DNA of 64,000 nt from DATLWN01 sp964422615 (GTDB taxonomy: Bacteria > Pseudomonadota > Zetaproteobacteria > Mariprofundales > Mariprofundaceae), in contig CAYRBJ010000004.1 in assembly GCA_964422615.1 (NCBI GenBank), positions 47,434 to 111,433 on the forward strand, given 5' to 3'. Positions 43,106 to 51,360 of the stretch are shown one piece after another (position 1 is the first letter of the stretch; each line of letters opens with the position of its first letter). The notes beneath the pieces were generated by a model. The model searched no databases, had not been told where the DNA came from, and saw nothing but the letters and a program-made list of their open reading frames with translations. Both the position numbers and the translations under genes were made by a program.

Positions 43106-44812
43106 CTAGATGCCTTCCTTGATCTTCTTCTGCAGCAGTGCGGGATTCTTGTGCTTCAGGTGGATGGCCTTTTTCCACATGGTGCGAGCCTTGCCATGGT
43201 CGCCATGTTTCCAGTACATGTCGCCCAGATGTTCGGTCATCACCGGATCATCCTTGACGATGCCGATGGCGCGGGTCTGTACCTTGATGGCCTTGGCGTA
43301 CTTGCCCTGGTGAAAATACACCCAGGCCAGCGAGTCCAGATAATAGCCATCGTTCGGCTTTACCTTCAGGGCCCGCTTGATCAGGTTTTCGGCTTCATTC
43401 AGGCGCACACCGCGCTCGGCCAGTGAATAGCCCAGGAAGTTCAGGGCCTCCGAATCGTTCGGCCGGGAGGCCAACAGCATCCGCAGGCTCTTTTCAACCT
43501 CCTTGTATTGTTTGAAATGATCGAAGGCCACGGCGCGGTTGAACAACAGACGGGTCGGCACGATCTTCAGTTTCATAGCCGGTGCCGTTTCGTCGAGCAG
43601 CAGCCGGAATTCCTGCCGGGCCAGCCGGATCATCGACATCATCAGATAGGCCTCGCCGCTGTCCGGATGGGCGGCCAGCACGGATTTCGTGCGCTTGATG
43701 GCCGCCTTGTCCTTGTGTTGCCGGAACTCGATGTCGGCGATGCGTAACTGGGCATCGGGGTACAAAGCATTGCTCGCCTTGATCGCCTGATACTGCTGCA
43801 GCGCTGGACCATCCTTCCCCTGGCCTTCCAGCGATAGCCCCAGGTAATAATGGGTCTGGTTATCCGGTCGTTTGTCTAGGGCATTCTGGAATTGTTTGGC
43901 CGCGGCGGGGTAGTTTCCCTGTTGGAAATAGAGCAGGCCAAGGGCAATCAGCACGTCCGGCTCGCCGCCGGTCTGTTGGCTTATCTGCTCATAAACAACG
44001 ATGGCCTCCTTGATCCGGCCCTGCTGCACCAGTAAGCGGCCGAGCATGTTGCCGACCTGCAGGTCGTCCGGATGTTTTCTCAGGAAACTGCGCAGCAGGG
44101 ATTCGGCCTCAGCCGGTTTGTGCCTCTGGATGGCGATACCGCTGAGCATCAGGATCGGGACATTGTCATCCGGAGCCAGCGCATGCATGCGCTGCAGGGC
44201 CTTGCGGGCCTTGGCGACATCGCCACGCTGCAAGTACAGCTGGGCCTCGAGTTGGCGAAGATCCGCATCGTCTCCATGTCTGATGCCGGCCTGGACTACG
44301 GCCATGGCCTTGTCCATGTGGCCGGAACCGGCCAGCCACTGGATCAGAATCTGTCGCGCGGAGACCAGGCCAGGGTGGGCATCGACCAGTTTGGAAAGTT
44401 CGGCAATGGCCTGATCGACCTTGCTGCTGCTGAACAGGGTGCGGGCGTACAGCATATCGATGTGGATGTGCTGATCCTCGCTCAGCCCGGACATGGCGCG
44501 AGCCGCCTTGATCTGTTGCAGGGCCGGCTTGGGCTGGTTCAGGCGGATATACAATTCGGCCAGTTCCATGCGCGGCTGGAAGGCGTCGGGATCCTTGGCG
44601 ACCAGGGCCGAAAGAAAATGTACGGCCAGCTCCGGCTCGTTCTGCTGGATCGCATCCTCGGCGGCAAGATAGAGAAAGCCCGGATCCATTTGCTGCAGGG
44701 CATGAGCCTGGTTCAGGGGTTTGACCTGGGTGGTCGCCTTGGACGGGGAGGCCATGCCGGCGCAGCCCGTAAGGGCAAGGACAAGCGCAGCGCGAAGGAA
44801 CCAGTATCTCAT
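43106..44812 (-). CDS. TPR-repeat lipoprotein
   Basis: A 568-residue protein. Its signal has lipobox LTGC (Cys about residue 17), followed by about fifteen TPR-like helical repeats across the whole length. Typical TPR segments are ALGLLYFQQGNYPAAAKQF and LAWVYFHQGKYAKAIKVQ. ATG 44812 follows AGGAG. TPR lipoproteins next to lolB-ispE are frequent in gammaproteobacteria and are thought to act in envelope assembly; a specific partner is not known. The ATG overlaps the JAMM gene stop by 3 bp (ATGA). Confidence 0.9.
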   Translation of the reverse strand: MRYWFLRAALVLALTGCAGMASPSKATTQVKPLNQAHALQQMDPGFLYLAAEDAIQQNEPELAVHFLSALVAKDPDAFQPRMELAELYIRLNQPKPALQQIKAARAMSGLSEDQHIHIDMLYARTLFSSSKVDQAIAELSKLVDAHPGLVSARQILIQWLAGSGHMDKAMAVVQAGIRHGDDADLRQLEAQLYLQRGDVAKARKALQRMHALAPDDNVPILMLSGIAIQRHKPAEAESLLRSFLRKHPDDLQVGNMLGRLLVQQGRIKEAIVVYEQISQQTGGEPDVLIALGLLYFQQGNYPAAAKQFQNALDKRPDNQTHYYLGLSLEGQGKDGPALQQYQAIKASNALYPDAQLRIADIEFRQHKDKAAIKRTKSVLAAHPDSGEAYLMMSMIRLARQEFRLLLDETAPAMKLKIVPTRLLFNRAVAFDHFKQYKEVEKSLRMLLASRPNDSEALNFLGYSLAERGVRLNEAENLIKRALKVKPNDGYYLDSLAWVYFHQGKYAKAIKVQTRAIGIVKDDPVMTEHLGDMYWKHGDHGKARTMWKKAIHLKHKNPALLQKKIKEGI

Positions 44813-45300
44813 GAATTCTCCTGTAGAAATGTGACTGAGCAAAACCGTTGGTCGGCTCCAAGCGCCCAGCATTGCACGTCGGCGGCGCGGCCGCGATGCA
44901 CGCTGACGATAGGATAGACAAATCCCTCCCAGGCATTTGCCAGGTCTGTGGGCGACGGCTTGGCCGGGCAATCCGGATGGGAATGGAACACGCCGATGAT
45001 GGACAGCCCCGAATCGCGCAATTCACGGTCGATTTGGCGGTATGCCTCCGGGTCCAGCTGAAAGCGGTCATCGGCACGCTCGATATTGAGATTTGCCACC
45101 TGCCGGGCTTCCTGCACGTGCCAGGCCTCCGCGGTCAGGCGGCCGATCAGCAGGCCACAGGCCTCGTGCGGATAGGTGCGCTCGGCCGCCTGGCGCATCG
45201 AATCGATGCTGTCCGCGGTGCAGGTACACTGCATGACTGCTGCCTCGGTACCGAGCACGGCGAGATATTCGGGGCTTTGAAAACGGGCAGGCTCGTTCAT
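44809..45300 (-). CDS. JAMM/MPN+ metalloprotease-like protein
   Basis: A 163-residue protein of the JAB1/MPN/Mov34 family. The JAMM motif is visible: Glu in YPHEACGLLIG, then GVFHSHPDCPAKPSPTD with two His and Asp for zinc. Bacterial JAMM proteins cleave peptides from small sulfur-carrier proteins (Mec-type) or similar targets, but no carrier gene is adjacent here. The start at 45300 has GGGAG upstream; longer versions from 45396 are less likely. It is coupled to the TPR lipoprotein gene. Confidence 0.88.
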   Translation of the reverse strand: MNEPARFQSPEYLAVLGTEAAVMQCTCTADSIDSMRQAAERTYPHEACGLLIGRLTAEAWHVQEARQVANLNIERADDRFQLDPEAYRQIDRELRDSGLSIIGVFHSHPDCPAKPSPTDLANAWEGFVYPIVSVHRGRAADVQCWALGADQRFCSVTFLQENS

Positions 45301-45440
45301 GCGGCTCCCATGGGCAGTAATATGTTGTCCTCGCCGTTCCCGGACGGGCGGCGCTGGAACGTGTCCGAGACAGTACGGGAAGAGCTGCCGCTGCACAATC
45401 CATGCTTGCCGATAACGGTTGTGCCCTTCGGCCCATCATG

Positions 45441-45468
45441 CTGCGGGCCCCACCAAGGGGGCCCGCAG
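45441..45468. terminator. 11-bp GC-rich stem-loop after hsp20
   Basis: CTGCGGGCCCC, loop ACCAAG, GGGGCCCGCAG: a perfect 11-bp stem between the end of hsp20 (45488) and the start of the JAMM operon (45300). No T-run follows on the leftward strand, so it is a terminator or attenuator candidate only. Confidence 0.5.
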
Positions 45469-45487
45469 TGCCGTCAGGTTGTACCCG

Positions 45488-46006
45488 TCACTCGATGGCG
45501 ACATTCCGGCGCTTGGACTTGGTCATCTTGGGCAGATGCAGCTCAAGCATGCCGTTGCGGAATGTTGCTTTCGCCTTGGCACTGTCCACGTCACAGGGCA
45601 GGGCAACGCTGCGGGCGAAGGATCCCCATGCACATTCGCGGCGGAAGTAGTCGCCCCGTTCCTCCTTTTCCTCCTGGTGCACGGAGCCCTCGATGGTGAC
45701 CATGGTATCGGTCATCGTCACGTGCAGGTCCTCCTTTTCCACACCAGGAATCTGGGCACGGAGCATCAATTCACGCTCTTTGTCGACGACATCGACCTTG
45801 GGCATGACCCGGCGTTCGAACGGCATTGGAAACTCCGTGAGCCATGGCAGTTCCCATTGGCTTGGACGCATCCAGTTGTGCGAGAAGAAATTCTCCCACA
45901 TCCGTTCCATCTCATCCATCGGCCTTGTCAGCGTGGATGGCGCCGGTTTGTCCTTTTCTTTGGTGATGTGTACAACTTTGCTGGCTTTTGCGGATGTCCT
46001 GGCCAT
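45488..46006 (-). CDS. Hsp20 family small heat-shock protein
   Basis: A 172-residue alpha-crystallin chaperone. The N-terminal arm contains MWENFFSHNWMRPSQWELPW, and the crystallin domain (about 70-165) reads PKVDVVDKERELMLRAQIPG, GVEKEDLHVTM, GSFARSVALPCDVD and the C-terminal ATFRNGMLELHLPK. TAAGGAGGTG precedes the ATG. No obvious heat-shock sigma factor box was found in the 179-bp gap upstream. That gap holds a 13-bp hairpin (46142-46175) for the upstream nuclease-like gene. Confidence 0.94.
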   Translation of the reverse strand: MARTSAKASKVVHITKEKDKPAPSTLTRPMDEMERMWENFFSHNWMRPSQWELPWLTEFPMPFERRVMPKVDVVDKERELMLRAQIPGVEKEDLHVTMTDTMVTIEGSVHQEEKEERGDYFRRECAWGSFARSVALPCDVDSAKAKATFRNGMLELHLPKMTKSKRRNVAIE

Positions 46007-46141
46007 AACACACCTCCTTATTCCGGCAGGCTATGGGCGGACCGCTCTATGACGAAAACCCATGCCTCCGAAAACGCTTGCAGGATTCGCCTGGACTGCT
46101 TGTGTTTTAGACCATCAACGCCTGTGGTGCAAGGCCGCTCC

Positions 46142-46175
46142 GGCGCTCTCACAGGTGTTGTTCCTGTGAGGCGCC
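46142..46175. terminator. Stem-loop after the NucA-like gene
   Basis: GGCGC-t-CTCACAGG (46142-46155), loop TGTTGTT, CCTGTGAG-GCGCC (46163-46175): 13 pairs with one bulge, just after the leftward nuclease-like gene. No T-run is seen, so the function is tentative. Confidence 0.45.
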
Positions 46176-46185
46176 GCGGTCGCCG

Positions 46186-46953
46186 TCATTGCATCCAGAA
46201 CGGCGAAATCTTCGACTCAACCAAGGTTTCCACCTGATCATCAAGGTTGGACAGGAAATTCAGCCCCGTCCTTTTTTCGACCTCGTTGACGCTGGTGATG
46301 AAGTTGGGAAGATTCTTCGAACGCTCCGCATGATTGGGGATGATAAAGGCGATGGCGTCGACCTGAACGGGGTCGAAAACCACCTCGAAGATGGCAGACG
46401 GAACGGCCACGTGATTGGCGCCGATGGTCCTGGGCGTCGGGCTATCATAGACGGGACCGGTCACAATGTAGAGCTCACCCCGGGATTGTACCCAGTTCCG
46501 CACCCTTTTCTGCAGGGCCTCCCACATGCCACGGTACACATCCCGCTTCATCGGCACCACACTGGATAGCAGGTAGCTTTCGTTCATGGCCCGGGCACTC
46601 CATATCATGTCCTTGGCCGGTACCAACTGGGCGGGTACATAGCCGTCGTGATGGTAGTCTCTGACGTTCGCCTGGTTGTTGTGGCTGATTTCCGGATCGG
46701 GGATGAAATCGTGGGTGCGCAGGAAATTGCCGTGGATCTCCGCCTTTGTCAGATGGTAGCCCACCCAGTTCGGCGCCTTGTACGCCGAATTGTAGGACAG
46801 CACATAGGCCAGCCGGCATAGCAGGATACCGCTGTTGCTCGGAGCGCCGTACTTGATCTGGTTGTTGCAGTCACCGAGTGCCGAGGCATGGGCCATCGAC
46901 GGCAGCAGAGAGGCCAGGAACATGGTCAGAAATAGATAAGCCAGTCGTTTCAT
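46186..46953 (-). CDS. Secreted NucA/EndoG-fold protein with lost active site
   Basis: A 255-residue exported protein. The signal peptide ends near SMAHAS (about residue 24). The mature part matches DNA/RNA non-specific endonucleases over its length, including GELYIVTGPVYD and NHVAVPSAIFEVVFDP. The DRGH catalytic motif is replaced: DYHHDGYVPAQLVPAKDM aligns DRGH with VPAQ. The Mg-ligand segment is changed too (LSSVVPMKRDVYRGMW; family Asn and Gln become Ser, Met and Tyr). It is therefore probably not a nuclease. GGAG precedes ATG 46953. It has no operon partner. Confidence 0.82.
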   Translation of the reverse strand: MKRLAYLFLTMFLASLLPSMAHASALGDCNNQIKYGAPSNSGILLCRLAYVLSYNSAYKAPNWVGYHLTKAEIHGNFLRTHDFIPDPEISHNNQANVRDYHHDGYVPAQLVPAKDMIWSARAMNESYLLSSVVPMKRDVYRGMWEALQKRVRNWVQSRGELYIVTGPVYDSPTPRTIGANHVAVPSAIFEVVFDPVQVDAIAFIIPNHAERSKNLPNFITSVNEVEKRTGLNFLSNLDDQVETLVESKISPFWMQ

Positions 46954-47085
46954 CGCGAGCCTCCATGATGATATATGTTCCCCCCGCCTCCCGCTCACAG
47001 GCCCAAGCCCGAGACCTTGGCCTTGCGTTCTTATTTTAGACCATTTTTATCCTGTTAGAGGCTGCCGGTGGGGCACTTTTTCCGC

Positions 47086-48024
47086 TCAAATGCCTTCGGC
47101 GTAGTGCATATTGCCGGTGGAGAAGACGGGTGTGCTCAGGTATTTCTCGCCGCCGTCCGGGAACATGGCCACGATCGTGGCCGGCCGGTCATCGGCAGCC
47201 AGGCGCTCGGCCAGTTGCAGGGCGGCTGCTGTGGCGCAGCCGCAGGACTGGCCGGAAAGGATGCCCTCGCATGATGCCAGTTGCTGGGTATAGTGGTATG
47301 CATCCTCGGTGGAGATGCCAAGCTTTTCGTCGTGCAGGCCGGCGTCATAGATGCCGGGCACGATGCTCGATTCAATGTGCTTCAGGCCCTCGATGCCATG
47401 GAACGGTGAATCCGGCTCGGCGGCGACGATGCGGATGTCCGGATTGACGCGTTTGAGGAAACGGCCGGTGCCGATCAGGGTGCCGGAGGTGCCCAGCGAG
47501 GCAATGAAGTGGGTGACGGTGCCGTCCGTGTCCTTCCATATCTCCGGGCCGGTCGATTCCTCATGTGCGCGCGGGTTGGCCGGGTTGTTGTACTGATCCG
47601 GCTTGAAATATCGATCGGGATCAAGGCTGTAGATGCGTCGTGCCTCCAGGATGGCTCCGTCCGAGCCTTCCAGCGGGTCGGAGAAGATCAGCTCAGCCCC
47701 ATAGGCGCGGCAGATGCGCTTGCGTTCGTCCGATACGTTGCCCGGCATCACCAGGCGCACCCGGTAGTCGAGAATGGCCCCGATCATGGCCAGGGCGATG
47801 CCGGTGTTGCCGGAGGTCGAATCGAGGATGACCTTGCCCGGTGTCAAAAGACCCCTGTCGATGCCGTCGCGGATCATCCACAGCGCTGCCCGGTCCTTGA
47901 CCGAACCGCCGGGGTTGAAACGTTCCAGCTTGGCAAGAATGCGAATATGGTCCGGCAGATGGCGAGTCAGGCGCACCAGCCGCACGAGCGGTGTATGGCC
48001 GATCTGGTCAAGTATAGTGTGCAA
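47086..48024 (-). CDS. cysM: Cysteine synthase family PLP enzyme (CysM/CysK-like)
   Basis: A 312-residue fold type II PLP enzyme that joins a sulfur nucleophile to an activated serine. PLP Lys in NPGGSVKDRAALWM (about residue 43), substrate loop DSTSGNTGIALAM, phosphate loop LGTSGTLIGTG and GQSCGCATAAAL near the cofactor N1. Length fits CysM/CysK-type synthases; a cystathionine beta-synthase-like role cannot be excluded. It starts at TTG 48024 with AGGA at 7 bp. The upstream strip is AT-rich and carries two direct repeats. Confidence 0.9.
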   Translation of the reverse strand: MHTILDQIGHTPLVRLVRLTRHLPDHIRILAKLERFNPGGSVKDRAALWMIRDGIDRGLLTPGKVILDSTSGNTGIALAMIGAILDYRVRLVMPGNVSDERKRICRAYGAELIFSDPLEGSDGAILEARRIYSLDPDRYFKPDQYNNPANPRAHEESTGPEIWKDTDGTVTHFIASLGTSGTLIGTGRFLKRVNPDIRIVAAEPDSPFHGIEGLKHIESSIVPGIYDAGLHDEKLGISTEDAYHYTQQLASCEGILSGQSCGCATAAALQLAERLAADDRPATIVAMFPDGGEKYLSTPVFSTGNMHYAEGI

Positions 48025-48080
48025 ACTACATTCCTATAAGTGTTAAATAATTGTATTAACATTACGAATTATGTATTAAC
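48025..48080 (-). promoter_or_regulatory. AT-rich cysM upstream region with two phased direct repeats
   Basis: TGTATTAAC occurs at 48052-48060 and 48072-48080, exactly 20 bp apart (two helical turns), with a related TGTTAAATA at 48041. The stretch is far more AT-rich than its surroundings and lies immediately before cysM. It is a candidate binding site for an activator. Confidence 0.5.
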
Positions 48081-48979
48081 TATCCGGTTCTGCCAAGAGC
48101 CATGGCGCTGGCAGCATCGATCTCATCGTCGAATGGCCAGTGGGGCGAAGCGCGCAGCAGGTAATGACGCAGGGCAGACGCGCTGATACCGGTCTGGCGC
48201 AGACTCTTCAGGGTGGTGGCGCGATTGCGCTTGGCCAGGCGCTTGCCCCCGGTATCGAGCAACAACTCATGATGGATGTATACGGGAGTTGGCAGGCCCA
48301 GCAGGGCCTGCAGCAGGCGGTGGATGCCGGTACTTTCGGCGAGATCCTGTCCGCGGATCACATGCGTGATGCCCTGCAGGGCATCATCGACGACGGCTGC
48401 CAGATGATAGCTGAAGCCGATGTCCTTGCGGCCGATGACGACGTCGCTGCCGATATGAACGGGGTGTTGTCGGCCATGCCCGTCCTGCCAGGAAAGCACG
48501 GGGCCGGCGATGGCCATGGCCTTTCCGGCATCGAGGCGCCAGGCATAGGATTCCCGCCACATGCGTTCCCGCTGACGCATTGTGGCAAGACTCCGGCAGG
48601 TGCCGGGGTAGTGGTCCTGTTCCCCGGCATGGGGGGCTGAAGCCATGCGCTCGATTTCGCGGCGGATATCGCTACGCGTACAAAAGCAGGGATAGATCAC
48701 GCCCATATCCCGTAGCCGGCTGAGGGCCTCGGTATAGTCCTGCATGTGTTCGCTCTGCCTGCGTACCGGTCCCTGCCAGGTCAGCCCCAGCCAGGACAGA
48801 TCCTCGAGGATGGCCTCGCTATATTCCGGGCGGCAACGGCTGGTGTCGATATCCTCGATGCGCAGCAGCAGCTCCCCGTGATGGCTGGCGGCCCACTGCT
48901 GGCAGCACAGGGCCGAGTAAGCATTGCCGACGTGCAGCAGGCCGGTAGGGCTCGGCGCGAAACGGGTGCGCAGGGTCAT
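48080..48979 (-). CDS. gluQ: Glutamyl-Q tRNA(Asp) synthetase
   Basis: A 299-residue truncated GluRS paralogue that glutamylates queuosine at position 34 of tRNA-Asp. It has TRFAPSPTGLLHVGNAYSAL (HIGH-type), LLRIEDIDTSRCRPEY, a zinc site with CFC and YPGTCR, and the KRLAKR motif in place of KMSKS. The anticodon-binding domain is absent, which separates it from the full gltX at 59467. The ATG overlaps the antiporter stop by 1 bp (TGATG). Confidence 0.94.
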   Translation of the reverse strand: MTLRTRFAPSPTGLLHVGNAYSALCCQQWAASHHGELLLRIEDIDTSRCRPEYSEAILEDLSWLGLTWQGPVRRQSEHMQDYTEALSRLRDMGVIYPCFCTRSDIRREIERMASAPHAGEQDHYPGTCRSLATMRQRERMWRESYAWRLDAGKAMAIAGPVLSWQDGHGRQHPVHIGSDVVIGRKDIGFSYHLAAVVDDALQGITHVIRGQDLAESTGIHRLLQALLGLPTPVYIHHELLLDTGGKRLAKRNRATTLKSLRQTGISASALRHYLLRASPHWPFDDEIDAASAMALGRTG

Positions 48980-50853
48980 CAGCCCGGCAGCCGTTGGCTT
49001 TTTCCGGCTACGCTACTATCGGAGGCGGGTGGCAGGATCAGCGGCTGTCCTTCCTGCACACGTTCGGGGCGCACCAGCATGCAGATCACGTCCCCTTCCT
49101 GCAGCACGGTGTCGTCGTGCAGGATCAGACTCTTGCCTTCGCGGATGATGGCCAGCGGTTGCACCCCGGAGGTGATGCGCACCCCCGACAGCTTGCGGCC
49201 GATCAGCGGCGAATCCGGATCCACGGTGCGATTCTCATGCACCAGTTTTTTGCGATGAATCTCGGCGTTCCAGTAGCTGTAATTGTAGGACGAGGCGAAC
49301 AGGCGGCGTGCCTGCAGCTGGTGGATCAGCCTTGCATGCCGTTGCTCGTCGTCTTCCTGCAGGGTGACGAACACCTCGGGCACGTGGAATTCCTCGCGGG
49401 CCAGGCGGGCGATCAGCAGGTTTTGGTCGGAGGAGTCGGTCATCACCAGCACGTTGCTGACCTCCTCGGCGTGGGCCACCTCCATGAACAGCGGGTCCAG
49501 GGCATTGCCGCGCAGGGCCAGGTAACCGCCGCGCTGCATGGTGGCCACAGCCTCGGCATTCAGGTCGATGAAGCGCACCTCGCGGTCCTCTCCCAGCACG
49601 CGCGCCAGTTCGACCCCCATCTGGCCACCGCCGATGATCAGCACGGAGCGGTCATTGGCGCCGCGCACGTCCAGCCAGCGGCTGAGCGGGGAAGCCAGAA
49701 AGCCGTAGACCACCACCGAAACGATGATGATGATGTATACGAGGGACTGCAGCATCTGGCCGTCGGCGCGCCCGCTGCCCTGCAGGATGATCGCGAACAG
49801 CGACGCGATGGCGGCGGCCACGACCCCGCGCGGGGCGATGGCGCCGAGATAAAGCACTTGGTTGCGGGAAAGGTTTGAGCCGATGCTGGATAGCCAGGCG
49901 GTCAGCGGGCGCACAACCAGGGCCAGGATGGCGAACAGCAACAGGCCTTCCCAGGTGAAGTTCCACAGCATGGGCAGGTTCAGGTTGGCGGCCAGCAGCA
50001 CGAACAGCAGGGAGATCAGCAGCACCGACAGGCTGCCCTTGAAATGGCGCAGGCGCTGGATATCCGGCAGTTCCATACGCTGCATCGTGGCACCGGCCAC
50101 CAGCACCGCGAGCAGCCCTGCCTGGGGGCTGAGGCTGTCGGCCAGCAGGAAGATGCCCCAGACCGACGCCAGTGTGGTGATGGTGCGCAGTTCCATGTCC
50201 TTGATCCAGCGTTCCGAGACCAGAGCCTTGGACAGCAGCCAGCCACAGGTGAAACCCACGGCACCACCGGTTAAAAGCTTTATGAACAATACCCTGGCCA
50301 GCCAGGCGGGGGTGACCTGCGGGCTGATCACCACCTCCAGCATGACGATGGCCAGGATGGCACCGATCGCATCGACCAGCATGGCCTCGCTGGCCAGGAT
50401 GGCATTGATGGACCGATGCAGGCGCACCTGGCGCAGGATCGGCATGATCACGGTCGGGCCGCCAACGGAAACGAGGGCCCCGAACAGCAGGCACTCCGGC
50501 CAGCTCAGATTGGAGATCAGGTGCAGGGCGCCACCGCCGATCAGCATGTTCAGTGCCGGCCCGAACACCAGCAACAGGCCAACCACCCAGCCGTGCTGCA
50601 GCATAGCTTTCAGGTTCAGGTTCAGGCCACCCTCGAACAGGATGACGGCCAAGCCAAGCTCGATCAGTGTGTGCAGGGCCGGCTGCAGTGCTTCCATGTG
50701 CAGCAGATGCAGGCCGTAGGGGCCGAGGGCCATGCCGGCAACCAGCCAGAAGAAGATGGCCGGGAAATGCATCCTGGCCGCCGCCATCTGGGCCGTGACG
50801 GCAACCAGCACCGCGACCACGAAGGTCTCGGTCGGGCTAGCTTGCAAACCCAT
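48979..50853 (-). CDS. CPA1 cation/proton antiporter with TrkA-N domain
   Basis: A 624-residue protein. About 12-13 helices (residues 5-395) show antiporter features such as LVSVGGPTVIMPIL and LVDAIGAILAIVML. A cytoplasmic Rossmann TrkA-N domain follows (VLIIGGGQMGVELARVLGED, about 415) and a TrkA-C-like end. It resembles NhaP/CPA1-like transporters with nucleotide-sensing domains; the ion (Na+ or K+) is not determined. ATG 50853 follows AGGAGGTAAG. Confidence 0.88.
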   Translation of the reverse strand: MGLQASPTETFVVAVLVAVTAQMAAARMHFPAIFFWLVAGMALGPYGLHLLHMEALQPALHTLIELGLAVILFEGGLNLNLKAMLQHGWVVGLLLVFGPALNMLIGGGALHLISNLSWPECLLFGALVSVGGPTVIMPILRQVRLHRSINAILASEAMLVDAIGAILAIVMLEVVISPQVTPAWLARVLFIKLLTGGAVGFTCGWLLSKALVSERWIKDMELRTITTLASVWGIFLLADSLSPQAGLLAVLVAGATMQRMELPDIQRLRHFKGSLSVLLISLLFVLLAANLNLPMLWNFTWEGLLLFAILALVVRPLTAWLSSIGSNLSRNQVLYLGAIAPRGVVAAAIASLFAIILQGSGRADGQMLQSLVYIIIIVSVVVYGFLASPLSRWLDVRGANDRSVLIIGGGQMGVELARVLGEDREVRFIDLNAEAVATMQRGGYLALRGNALDPLFMEVAHAEEVSNVLVMTDSSDQNLLIARLAREEFHVPEVFVTLQEDDEQRHARLIHQLQARRLFASSYNYSYWNAEIHRKKLVHENRTVDPDSPLIGRKLSGVRITSGVQPLAIIREGKSLILHDDTVLQEGDVICMLVRPERVQEGQPLILPPASDSSVAGKSQRLPG

Positions 50854-50919
50854 GCGCTTACCTCCTGCTCGATACCCGTGTCTTAGAGGCTGGACCGCCC
50901 GCATTTCATTGGCAAGCGC

Positions 50920-50969
50920 TTGACAATGCGGTGCGCCGACGTATCGTTCGGCCCTCGAATTTCGAGGGC
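50920..50969 (+). promoter_or_regulatory. rpsT promoter and 5' palindrome
   Basis: TTGACA (50920-50925), 16 bp, TATCGT (50942-50947) form a good sigma-70 promoter. Transcription would start near 50954, within GCCCTCGAA-t-TTCGAGGGC (50951-50969), a perfect 9-bp palindrome that could be an operator or 5' hairpin. Confidence 0.65.
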
Positions 50970-51007
50970 ATGGGCATCGGCCCGGCGCCTACCGAGGAGT
51001 GGCAATA

Positions 51008-51271
51008 GTGGCGAATCACGCATCCGCAGCCAAACGCGCACGTCAGACGGAAAAGGTCCGTATGATGAACCGCACCAAGAAGTCGGCCATGCGCACGGCC
51101 ATCAAGGAAGTGCTGTCGGCCGTGTCCAATGGTGACAAGGAGGCTGCTGCCGTTGCCCTGAAGCAGGCCGCCTCGCTGCTTGACCGAGCCGGGCGCAAGC
51201 GCCTGATCCACCCCGGCCAGGCTGGCCGCCGCATCTCGCGCCTGAATGCCCGTGTCAAGGGCATGTCCTGA
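51008..51271 (+). CDS. rpsT: 30S ribosomal protein S20
   Basis: An 87-residue primary rRNA-binding protein. It begins MANHASAAKRARQTEKVRM and ends with LDRAGRKRLIHPGQAGRRIS, typical of S20. GTG 51008 is chosen because GAGGAG lies 9 bp upstream and the mature N-terminus (ANHASA) matches the family; GTG at 50999 would add three residues. Monocistronic, with its own promoter and terminator. Confidence 0.96.
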   Translation: MANHASAAKRARQTEKVRMMNRTKKSAMRTAIKEVLSAVSNGDKEAAAVALKQAASLLDRAGRKRLIHPGQAGRRISRLNARVKGMS

Positions 51272-51292
51272 GTTTCCAGGGAACCGATCATG

Positions 51293-51322
51293 AAAAAGCC
51301 CGCCAAATGGCGGGCTTTTTTT
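51293..51322 (+). terminator. Rho-independent terminator of rpsT
   Basis: AAAAA-GCCCGCC (51298-51304), loop AAAT, GGCGGGC (51309-51315), then seven T. A textbook terminator 22 bp after rpsT. Confidence 0.95.
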
Positions 51323-51360
51323 GTGCTTGGTTTCCGCATGTGCGTTCATAGGATACGCGC

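Noticed and set aside
48080..48979. gluQ considered as a broken gltX pseudogene
   Set aside because: The length, zinc site and missing anticodon domain are those of genuine glutamyl-Q tRNA(Asp) synthetase, and a full gltX is present at 59467-60849.
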